NCBI RefSeq assembly: GCF_025567285.1 | Contig: NZ_JAOQJT010000009.1 | Location: forward strand, 62,001 to 126,000 | DNA from: Coprococcus aceti | GTDB taxonomy: Bacteria; Bacillota; Clostridia; Lachnospirales; Lachnospiraceae | DNA: 64,000 nucleotides | Direction of reading: 5' to 3' | In this document: in pieces, positions 57,301-64,000 of the stretch | Numbering within the stretch: position 1 is the stretch's first letter | Layout: each line of letters opens with the position of its first letter | Notes under the pieces: generated by a model | Seen by the model: the letters and a program-made list of their open reading frames with translations, nothing else | Database searches by the model: none | Told to the model about the DNA's origin: nothing | Program-made: the position numbers and the translations under genes

Positions 57301-58434
57301 TTACTCTTCTCCACCAGCAAGGCTCTCAAGCATCGATTTCTTATATGACTGATATCTTCCTTCTTCAATAGCCTCTCTGATGTCTTTCATCATATTATTA
57401 TAAAAATACAAATTATGCAAGACGCAAAATCTCATACCGAGCATTTCATTTGCCTTGAGCAGGTGTCTGATGTACGCTCTGCTATAGTGCTGGCATGCAG
57501 GGCATCCGCAGCCCTCCTCTATAGGTCTGTCGTCTGTCTCAAATCTCGCATTCTTGAGATTCATCTTGCCATGCTTCGTGTACACATGGGCGTGTCGTCC
57601 ATTTCTGGATGGATATACGCAATCGAAGAAATCAACACCTCTGTCGACCGCCTCAAGTATATTTGCAGGAGTTCCAACACCCATGAGGTATGTCGGTCTG
57701 TCCTCAGGCAGATACGGAACGGTCACATCGAGTATGTGGTACATCTGCTCTGCTGTCTCTCCTACTGCAAGTCCTCCTATGGCATATCCCGGGAGATCAA
57801 GCTCGCTGATTCTCTTGGCGTGATCTATTCTGATATCCTCGTATATGGCACCCTGATTGATTCCAAACAATAGCTGATTCTTGTTGATCGTATCCGGCAG
57901 ACTGTTAAGTCTCTCCATCTCATTCTTACATCTGACAAGCCATCTGGCTGTTCTCGCAACAGAATTCTCCACGTACTGTCTGTCAGCCAGTGCAGGGGCA
58001 CACTCGTCAAATGCCATGGCTATTGTAGATGCCAGATTCGACTGTATCTGCATGCTCTCCTCAGGTCCCATGAATATCTTGCGTCCATCGACATGGGAAT
58101 TGAAGGTTACGCCCTCCTCCTTGATCTTCCTGAGTCCCGCCAGGGAGAATACCTGGAATCCGCCTGAATCAGTGAGTATCGGTCTGTCCCAGTACATAAA
58201 CTTATGTAAACCGCCCATCTGCTTGACTATCTTATCCCCAGGTCTCACATGGAGATGATATGTATTTGACAGCTCGATCTGACATCCTATGTCCTTGAGA
58301 TCCGTTGTTGCCACAGCTCCCTTTATGGCTGCTGCCGTTCCAACATTCATGAACAGAGGTGTCTGCACTGTTCCGTGAACAGTCTGAAATTCAGCTCTCT
58401 TTGCCCTTCCATCCTTACAAAGTATTTTGTACAT
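57301..58434 (-). CDS. tgt: Queuine tRNA-ribosyltransferase (tRNA-guanine transglycosylase)
   Basis: 377 aa. It exchanges guanine-34 for preQ1 in GUN-anticodon tRNAs. Seen: ILTDSGGFQVFSLAGL (catalytic Asp), AMAFDECAPALA, YAIGGLAVGE (substrate pocket), DFFDCVYPSRNGRHAHVYT (nucleophile region), and the zinc site GCGCPACQHYSRAYIRHL with a later His in LHNLYFYN. The protein is complete. It leads the tgt-yajC pair. Confidence 0.96.
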   Translation of the reverse strand: MYKILCKDGRAKRAEFQTVHGTVQTPLFMNVGTAAAIKGAVATTDLKDIGCQIELSNTYHLHVRPGDKIVKQMGGLHKFMYWDRPILTDSGGFQVFSLAGLRKIKEEGVTFNSHVDGRKIFMGPEESMQIQSNLASTIAMAFDECAPALADRQYVENSVARTARWLVRCKNEMERLNSLPDTINKNQLLFGINQGAIYEDIRIDHAKRISELDLPGYAIGGLAVGETAEQMYHILDVTVPYLPEDRPTYLMGVGTPANILEAVDRGVDFFDCVYPSRNGRHAHVYTKHGKMNLKNARFETDDRPIEEGCGCPACQHYSRAYIRHLLKANEMLGMRFCVLHNLYFYNNMMKDIREAIEEGRYQSYKKSMLESLAGGEE

Positions 58435-58744
58435 TGTTATGTAAACCTTTCTTTTTCATTTTTCCAAATCTTACGCTATACTTAAGCGTACTCTTTATAA
58501 TGCACCATTTAAAGTATATTTGCAAGCAAATTTACAATCCACAGGCATTTACCGCCGAACTTGACCGCATACCGGATGAATACGAGGACTTCCGATACAA
58601 TGCAGGCAGATTACAATTTTGACAGCCACATATCTTACATACAAAACGGCGCCTGTAATTTCACTTACAGGTGCCGTTATATCAATCTATAGGCTTTCAG
58701 TTCTGTTAGCTCCGTGCTAAATCACCACTGAATTATCTGACTTA
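58435..58744. other. Intergenic region between tgt and the HtrA gene
   Basis: It contains the HtrA terminator at 58645-58678: a 14-bp stem AACGGCGCCTGTAA / TTACAGGTGCCGTT with one mismatch, followed by GTTTTG on the minus strand. The tgt promoter should lie at 58440-58520, but no good box pair was found. A short plus-strand reading ends AELDRIPDEYEDFRYNAGRL and looks coding-like but lacks a Shine-Dalgarno; it may be a gene remnant. Confidence 0.6.
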
Positions 58745-60391
58745 TCACTGCTTCTCCTTCAGCGTAGCTGTAGCAGTCTGCTTCTCGTAGTTACCATTGT
58801 TGTTTCTGTAGTATACGATAGTTACCTTATCGCCAGGATTGCAGGCCACGATCTTGTCATGGAATGTCTCCATATCTGCTATGTCCTCACCGTCAAGGCT
58901 GCAAATGATATCTCCTGACTGGAGTCCACACTCCTCTGCTGCTGAACCCTGCTCAACTGATGAGATATATACACCCTCAGGCATGTTCAGGAGCTGTGCG
59001 TACTGGCTTGTGATGGTCTGGGCAGATATACCGAGGTAAGCCTGTCCTGATGTTGTTCCATCATTTGACACATTCTTGCCTGCTATCAGGTCATTGATTA
59101 TATCCTGTACATCTGATATAGGAAGTGCATAGCCCATACCCTCAACGCTTGTATCTGAATACTTGGCTGTGTTGATACCGATCAGCTCGCCCTGCATGTT
59201 GACAAGGGCACCACCACTGTTACCAGGGTTGATGGCTGCATCTGTCTGAAGTACCTTTACTGTCTCATCTGAAGCACTTATCTCTCTGTTAAGTGCGCTT
59301 ATATATCCAACTGTAACTGACTGTCCATATCCAAGTGCATTTCCGATTGCCACGCACGGATCACCAACTGCAAGATCATCCGATGAACCTACCTGAATCT
59401 CCTTTATCTCATTCAAAGTGTCATCCGATATGTCCGAAAGCTTAACTGTGACAACTGCTATATCATTGTTCTCAACGTATCCCTTTACCACCGCATCTGC
59501 ACTCTTGTCATCGACAAATGTAACTGACAGTGACTTAGCATTCTGTACCACATGATAATTAGTTGCAAGATACAGGTACTGGTCATCCTTGCCGATGATG
59601 ATACCTGAACCGGCTCCTGTTGACTCCTGCTGATATGAATTGAACCAGTAATCATATGTTGTTACGTATGTTCCTGTGATCGATACGATGGAAGGCATAA
59701 CCTTCTTGGCAACCGTTGACACATCGTACACTGTACTTGTCGTGTCTGATGATGCCTGCTTGAGCTGTGGTGCATTGTTCTCTGTTGAACCCTCAGCACT
59801 CTGCTCTGTTGTGGTCTGCGAATCTTTGTCGAGAAGCTTATCCGATCCATATCTGACCCCCTGGAATACAACGCCTGCCACAAGTCCGAATACAACAGCC
59901 GCTGCAACCACACCTGCTGCCTTCTTGCCAAATCCGCTCTTCCTGTTCTTTGGCTTCTTATCTTTTGCCTTCTTCTGTCTCATATTGTTATCTGAAGGCT
60001 TTCCTGTTCCCATATTGTTCATTTGATTGCCTGCCTGATTCTGATAGCCCTGATTCATTCTCTGGCTGTCATACCATGCTTCCATGCCATTTACATTTCT
60101 CTGAAAACCTGAATATGAAGCGTTCTGTGTACCGACTGTTTGAGCATTCTGCGATGAACTCTGTGCGCCGGCAGTCTGAGCGTTCTGTGCTGAGCCATGT
60201 ACACCGGCTGTCTGATTGTTCTGCGCTGACTGTGCGCCCTGAACATTCTGTGTCTGCTGTGAAGCATTTGTTGAAGGTCTGTCAAATCTTGAATCTCCTC
60301 TATTGTTCATATAGCTGTAATGATACAGACCATCCTGCTGTGGTGCCTGACCACTATTTCCATTCATCTGGTTCTTGTTTTCCTGTTCCAT
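58745..60391 (-). CDS. HtrA/DegP-like S1C serine protease with PDZ domain
   Basis: About 548 aa. The N-terminal ~140 residues are a low-complexity Q/N/A/S-rich cytoplasmic stretch with AQNAQTAG-like repeats, then a basic patch and one membrane helix (AAGVVAAAVVFGLVAGVVF). The trypsin-like domain holds His283 (LATNYHVVQ), Asp313 (NNDIAVV) and Ser395 (INPGNSGGAL), numbering from an upstream ATG at 60400. One PDZ domain ends the protein (GLQSGDIICSLDGEDI). It degrades or refolds damaged exported proteins. The ATG at 60391 is preferred because AAAGG lies nine bases before it. Confidence 0.93.
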   Translation of the reverse strand: MEQENKNQMNGNSGQAPQQDGLYHYSYMNNRGDSRFDRPSTNASQQTQNVQGAQSAQNNQTAGVHGSAQNAQTAGAQSSSQNAQTVGTQNASYSGFQRNVNGMEAWYDSQRMNQGYQNQAGNQMNNMGTGKPSDNNMRQKKAKDKKPKNRKSGFGKKAAGVVAAAVVFGLVAGVVFQGVRYGSDKLLDKDSQTTTEQSAEGSTENNAPQLKQASSDTTSTVYDVSTVAKKVMPSIVSITGTYVTTYDYWFNSYQQESTGAGSGIIIGKDDQYLYLATNYHVVQNAKSLSVTFVDDKSADAVVKGYVENNDIAVVTVKLSDISDDTLNEIKEIQVGSSDDLAVGDPCVAIGNALGYGQSVTVGYISALNREISASDETVKVLQTDAAINPGNSGGALVNMQGELIGINTAKYSDTSVEGMGYALPISDVQDIINDLIAGKNVSNDGTTSGQAYLGISAQTITSQYAQLLNMPEGVYISSVEQGSAAEECGLQSGDIICSLDGEDIADMETFHDKIVACNPGDKVTIVYYRNNNGNYEKQTATATLKEKQ

Positions 60392-60572
60392 CTCTATCAT
60401 CCTTTCGCATCTTTATTATCTTAATTCCTGTAATCGGTACCTTTCTCTTTCTTACAGTTGTTACTATACGCAGTAAATGTGTCATATTTGTGTCTTTATT
60501 GTTTTAATTCTGTGCACAAATGTTATATACTAGTCATGTACGATCTCAAATAACCCTTATGGAGGATAATAT

Positions 60573-60845
60573 ATGTTTAGAGTATGGGGAAAACTTATAA
60601 AAGATAACCACCTCATGAAGGATACCGTGATATGCATATCCGACTACGAGATGACGCGTACCCACAAGGTATACAAGGCCCTTGAGGATATGTGCTACGA
60701 GTTTGACCTGGCAAAGCCGGTGTGGCTTAAGAAGAATAAGGATGAGTTTATCCACCACGCCAGAACCAGATTCACAGCGGATAACTTTGTGGAGGATATA
60801 GATTTTGACTACCTTGATTTTCAGGTAATAGAGGAGGAATACTAG
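60573..60845 (+). CDS. Conserved 90-aa protein at the head of an ABC transporter operon
   Basis: Soluble and acidic at the C-terminus. It begins MFRVWGKLIKDNHLMKDTVI and contains RTHKVYKALEDMCYEFDLAK and DNFVEDIDFDYLDFQVIEEE. GGAGG lies seven bases before the ATG, and TATACT around 60528 is a candidate -10 box. It abuts the ATPase gene (stop followed at once by its ATG), so it is translated with the transporter. I recognise it only as a recurrent Lachnospiraceae hypothetical protein. Confidence 0.75.
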   Translation: MFRVWGKLIKDNHLMKDTVICISDYEMTRTHKVYKALEDMCYEFDLAKPVWLKKNKDEFIHHARTRFTADNFVEDIDFDYLDFQVIEEEY

Positions 60846-61511
60846 ATGTTTTCTGTCTCTTCAGTGAGCAAAAGCTACGGCAAAAATAAAGTTCTGACAG
60901 ATGTGTCACTGTCCGTATCCCCAGGTGAATGCATCGCCCTTCTGGGAATCAACGGATCGGGTAAATCCACCCTGCTGGGAATACTATCCAGAAACATAAA
61001 GCCAGACTCAGGGTGCTTCGGTTTCGACTGTCAGGCAAATGCTGCTCTGCTCCCACAGGACAATCCACTCATACCGGAACTCACAGCCATTGACAACATC
61101 AGACTGTGGCACCCCGGAAGCAGGAAAACAGTCATGAACTCCCACAATATGAGCATATGTCAGTCTCTCGGTGTGGATTCATTTCTGGACAAACGTGTCT
61201 CAAAGCTCTCCGGTGGAATGAAGAAGAGGCTAAGCCTTGCCATCACGATGATGTCTGACCCGGATCTGCTTCTTCTCGATGAACCTCTGGCCTCGCTTGA
61301 TCTTCTATGCAAGAACGGGATACTGAGCTATCTCCAGAATTACATATCACATGGAGGAAGTGTCATCATCGCCACACATGAGACATCTGCGCTGGATATA
61401 TGCAACAAGATATACACACTGAAAAATGGACACATCCAACTGGCCATAGACAGAAATATCTCACCCGGATACACCTCACCTGAAACCTACATCAATCTGA
61501 TCAGATCATAG
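60846..61511 (+). CDS. ABC transporter ATP-binding protein
   Basis: 221 aa. Walker A is LLGINGSGKSTLLGIL, Q-loop region NAALLPQDNPLIP, signature KLSGGMKKRLSLAI, Walker B DLLLLDEPLASLD, and H-loop IIATHETSAL. It resembles the ATPases of ABC-2 export systems (CcmA/DrrA class). The two following genes are its membrane partners; the substrate is unknown. Confidence 0.93.
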   Translation: MFSVSSVSKSYGKNKVLTDVSLSVSPGECIALLGINGSGKSTLLGILSRNIKPDSGCFGFDCQANAALLPQDNPLIPELTAIDNIRLWHPGSRKTVMNSHNMSICQSLGVDSFLDKRVSKLSGGMKKRLSLAITMMSDPDLLLLDEPLASLDLLCKNGILSYLQNYISHGGSVIIATHETSALDICNKIYTLKNGHIQLAIDRNISPGYTSPETYINLIRS

Positions 61512-61530
61512 CTTTATCTAAAGGAGTTTT

Positions 61531-62646
61531 ATGTTTTACCGACTTATACGAACTGATTTGAAAAGAATAGCTCATTATGGAATATACATGGTAGTCGCAG
61601 CATTTGTCATGATGACGGTTTTCCTGTGTCTTGCGTTAAACGCGAACTCTTTTATCTACTCTGATGACCGCTCCGAACCACTTTCAATCGGAATCGTGAT
61701 GAGTGCAGATTCAAAAACCGCACAGATGGCATACAACACGATATCTGATATGGACAGCTACCACTCATCATGTGTATTCACAGAATTTTCAGACAAGGAT
61801 ACAGCCCTTTCAAGGCTCTCTGACGGAGACCTGTTCGCTGTGATCTACGTCCCTGACAATATCATAAGCGACATCATGGACGGAACGAACACACCTGTCG
61901 AGGTATACTATTCTGACAACCGGTCCATCGATACATTTGTGCTGAATGACCTCTTCCGCTCCACATCCTCCATGCTTGGCATATCCCAGGCGGCCATATA
62001 TTCGGTTCAGGCGATAGGAAGGAACATGGAGCTTCCCGAGGATATTCAGGACACGCTCAGCAACGATGTAAATGCCATGTTCATGACTAAGGTTCTTGAC
62101 AGGACTGCCAACTTCACCGTCGACAAAATAAATGCAACCAGAGCAGCAAATACCACCGACTTCTACACAAGTGCGGCGGTCCTTCTCATGATGATGCTGT
62201 GCAGCGTTGTTTTCTTCCCATTCCTGCTCGACCTCCCAGCCTCTTACATAACAAAGCTCAGGTCACAGGGAATTGGCAAAGTCAGACGCAATGTCAGCAA
62301 TTTCATATCCATGTTCATATGGCTGTATATCCTTTATATAACTGTATACATGGCTCTCGCCCTGGCCTCACTGTTTATCGATGAACTGCATGTAAATATC
62401 CACATGAGCGGGATACTATTCGGAATCGTCATAGCTACATGTGTCGCGGTATATACGCTGCTCATAAGTCTGGTTCCCGCAGGGATACACGGCTGCACAC
62501 TGCTTCTCACTGTAGTCACTGTCATACTGGCCTATGTGAGCGGCTTATTCATACCGGAAGCCATGCTTCCAAACTTTGCAAAGGATATATGCCATGGATC
62601 GCTGCTCAATAAGATTGTGCAGACACTGTGCATATATTTATCATAA
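61531..62646 (+). CDS. ABC-2 type transporter permease
   Basis: 371 aa. N-terminal helix (YGIYMVVAAFVMMTVFLCLAL), then a ~170-residue extracytoplasmic domain (IGIVMSADSKTAQMAYNTIS), then five C-terminal helices (AAVLLMMMLCSVVFFPFLL; SMFIWLYILYITVYMALALA; GILFGIVIATCVAVYTLLIS; LLLTVVTVILAYVSGLFIP). This is the ABC-2/YhgE-like exporter topology. AAAGGAG lies just before the ATG. It is 19 bases after the ATPase gene. Confidence 0.88.
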   Translation: MFYRLIRTDLKRIAHYGIYMVVAAFVMMTVFLCLALNANSFIYSDDRSEPLSIGIVMSADSKTAQMAYNTISDMDSYHSSCVFTEFSDKDTALSRLSDGDLFAVIYVPDNIISDIMDGTNTPVEVYYSDNRSIDTFVLNDLFRSTSSMLGISQAAIYSVQAIGRNMELPEDIQDTLSNDVNAMFMTKVLDRTANFTVDKINATRAANTTDFYTSAAVLLMMMLCSVVFFPFLLDLPASYITKLRSQGIGKVRRNVSNFISMFIWLYILYITVYMALALASLFIDELHVNIHMSGILFGIVIATCVAVYTLLISLVPAGIHGCTLLLTVVTVILAYVSGLFIPEAMLPNFAKDICHGSLLNKIVQTLCIYLS

Positions 62647-62664
62647 ATTTACGGAGATACATCT

Positions 62665-63654
62665 ATGAACCATATAAGACAGATAAACTTACTTATAAAG
62701 AGAATACTGTGCCGTCCCGCCATGATCGTCGTTCTGCTGGTCATCCCCGCTGTGCTGATCGCTGTGAGCTTTCTGCCAGCCAGAAAGCAAAGCACCGAGA
62801 TCGTGTCCGGCGTGTATATTGAAAGTTCTGACGAACACACGGATGCTTTCCTGTCGTATCTCACATCGACATCCACGGGATTTACCTTCAGGCACTATGA
62901 ATCCCTGAAAGACATGAAGGATGATGTAGCATCCGGCAGGATCGACTCCGCGTACATGGTTCCTGATGGTTTCAGTGAATCAATGATCCACTCTGACGGG
63001 AAGCGCCACATAACCGTGTATACAACCGATGGAAGCTCATTCCAGTCTGTGTCCGAAGAATCCGTGTATGCCGCCCTCCTGTATGCATATGCGGCAGACA
63101 TGTCTGTATGTATGCTCCAGGATCGTTATCTGGCAAATGTCCCATACGACGAGACCCAGATGTCAGAATACATCAGTGATAGATTTAAGGGATATATCGA
63201 AAATGAGGACATTTTCACCATCGAGAGCGGACTCACCGGAAAATACACGGCATCGACAGATATTGCGCCAAACAATTTTCCTGTGGAAATATTGGTTTAC
63301 ATAACTTTGTTCGTGTGTTCTCTCATGGGACTTCAGAACTATCTCCGGGATCTGGACTGTGGGGCTTACTCTATCCTCTCCTCCAGAAAAAAAGCCGGAT
63401 TCTGTGTAAAAAATATAGCAGCGGGAATTATTCCCGCTGCCATTATCAGCTTTATATCCTTGATCATATATTCCGGCACCAATGGCTGTCTCAATGTCCT
63501 GCTGCATATCGCCGCAGTGTCAGTCATCAGCCTTGCTGCTGCACTCATATTCAGAGTGATATTCAGGCGCTATAAGATATTTACTATAGCTCTGCCATTC
63601 ATCATCATCTGTACTCTTCTCCTGAGTCTTCTATCAATGCTCTCGCAGATGTAG
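62665..63654 (+). CDS. Second ABC-2 type permease-like protein
   Basis: 329 aa with the same layout as its neighbour: N-terminal helix (MIVVLLVIPAVLIAVSFLPA), an extracytoplasmic domain (VSGVYIESSDEHTDAFLSYL), and C-terminal helices (EILVYITLFVCSLMGLQNYL; IAAGIIPAAIISFISLIIYS; LPFIIICTLLLSLLSML). It probably forms a heterodimeric exporter with the 371-aa permease. The 3' end overlaps the convergent YigZ gene by 50 bases. Confidence 0.85.
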   Translation: MNHIRQINLLIKRILCRPAMIVVLLVIPAVLIAVSFLPARKQSTEIVSGVYIESSDEHTDAFLSYLTSTSTGFTFRHYESLKDMKDDVASGRIDSAYMVPDGFSESMIHSDGKRHITVYTTDGSSFQSVSEESVYAALLYAYAADMSVCMLQDRYLANVPYDETQMSEYISDRFKGYIENEDIFTIESGLTGKYTASTDIAPNNFPVEILVYITLFVCSLMGLQNYLRDLDCGAYSILSSRKKAGFCVKNIAAGIIPAAIISFISLIIYSGTNGCLNVLLHIAAVSVISLAAALIFRVIFRRYKIFTIALPFIIICTLLLSLLSMLSQM

Positions 63655-64000
63655 ACTCTGTGATCTGCTTTACCAGACATCCATAGCTGTCAGCCGGCAC
63701 CGCCACATTGAAGCACACATCTGCAGTGTAATCCGTACTGTCTATCAGTGCATCACTGTTGCTGAGAAGATATTGTACCTTACCCGAATCGTTGTAGTTC
63801 GTGGTTATCTTCACCAGCTTCATAAGCTGCATCTTATGTATACCCGCATCAGACAGTGCAAGCTTGGCTGCCTCGGTGTATGCTCTCACAAGACCACCTG
63901 TTCCGAGCAGTGTTCCACCAAAATACCTTGTGACCACTATACATATATTAACCACCGCATTCCCCGTGATAACCTCCAGGATGGGTTTTCCAGCCGTTCC
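63605..64000 (-). CDS. YigZ/IMPACT family protein, N-terminus beyond the window
   Basis: The frame is open to the edge; the visible 131 codons begin GTAGKPILEVITGNAVVNIC and continue ICIVVTRYFGGTLLGTGGLV and RAYTEAAKLAL, the UPF0029/IMPACT signature. Intact YigZ proteins are ~210 aa, so ~80 residues lie outside. The C-terminal DUF1949 region (YNDSGKVQYLLSNSDALIDS) is complete. Function is unclear (possible regulator of translation or peptidase-like fold). Confidence 0.93.
   Translation of the reverse strand, partial: GTAGKPILEVITGNAVVNICIVVTRYFGGTLLGTGGLVRAYTEAAKLALSDAGIHKMQLMKLVKITTNYNDSGKVQYLLSNSDALIDSTDYTADVCFNVAVPADSYGCLVKQITESTSARALIEDSGEEYR

Overview
The window looks like the chromosome of an anaerobic, low-to-mid GC Firmicute of the Lachnospiraceae, perhaps Coprococcus-like. 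The evidence is the gene content (GGGtGRT protein with an IscU-like partner, BspA-type surface protein, PrsW, PadR/DUF1700/DUF4097 module, de novo NAD operon with a 3H-domain repressor) and a Cas12a system of the type common in that family. The species is inferred; no rRNA is present. Most genes lie on the minus strand.

Region 1 (1-16435) is mostly housekeeping. It holds a truncated membrane protein, a CobW-like GTPase, acylphosphatase, dihydroorotase, a PrsW peptidase with a Q/G/Y-rich tail, a PadR-DUF1700-DUF4097 envelope operon behind a clear promoter/operator, a mutarotase-like protein, the nadB-nadC-niaR-nadA operon (which ends in a GH42 beta-galactosidase remnant), a deformylase-like protein, a methyltransferase fused to a HEPN-like domain, YaiI, YdbC and an ADP-ribosylglycohydrolase.

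Region 2 (16558-38784) is a defence island transcribed entirely on the minus strand. From its upstream end it runs: small membrane protein, hsdM, a possible PD-(D/E)xK protein, hsdS, a DUF4238 gene broken by an in-frame stop, hsdR, a HEPN (ApeA-like) protein, a 1512-aa STAND NTPase with a nuclease-like N-terminus (Avs-like), a NERD-domain protein, and then a complete type V-A CRISPR system (cas12a-cas4-cas1-cas2-array). Two features stand out. First, a roughly 100-nt CRISPR-repeat-like RNA gene lies just upstream of cas12a. Its 13-nt guide seed matches a site beside the cas12a -35 box, next to a TTTA PAM, which is the arrangement expected for a CreR-type Cas12a autorepressor RNA. Second, hsdS has three target-recognition domains, three TAEL spacer repeats and a 19-copy tetranucleotide tract whose slippage should switch it between a normal two-domain and an unusual three-domain form.

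Region 3 (39119-53850) has a PcrA/UvrD helicase, a giant secreted beta-repeat/LRR protein (about 2767 aa), a YugP-type metallopeptidase, and a phage-derived remnant: GH25 endolysin whose Shine-Dalgarno is buried in a long hairpin, holin, a 25-aa holin-like type I toxin with a convergent antisense RNA, a small conserved protein and decayed gene pieces.

Region 4 (53856-64000) returns to core genes: GGGtGRT protein and IscU-like scaffold, a PHP phosphoesterase, YajC, Tgt, an HtrA-like protease, an ABC exporter operon (90-aa protein, ATPase, two permeases) and the C-terminal part of a YigZ-family protein cut by the window edge.
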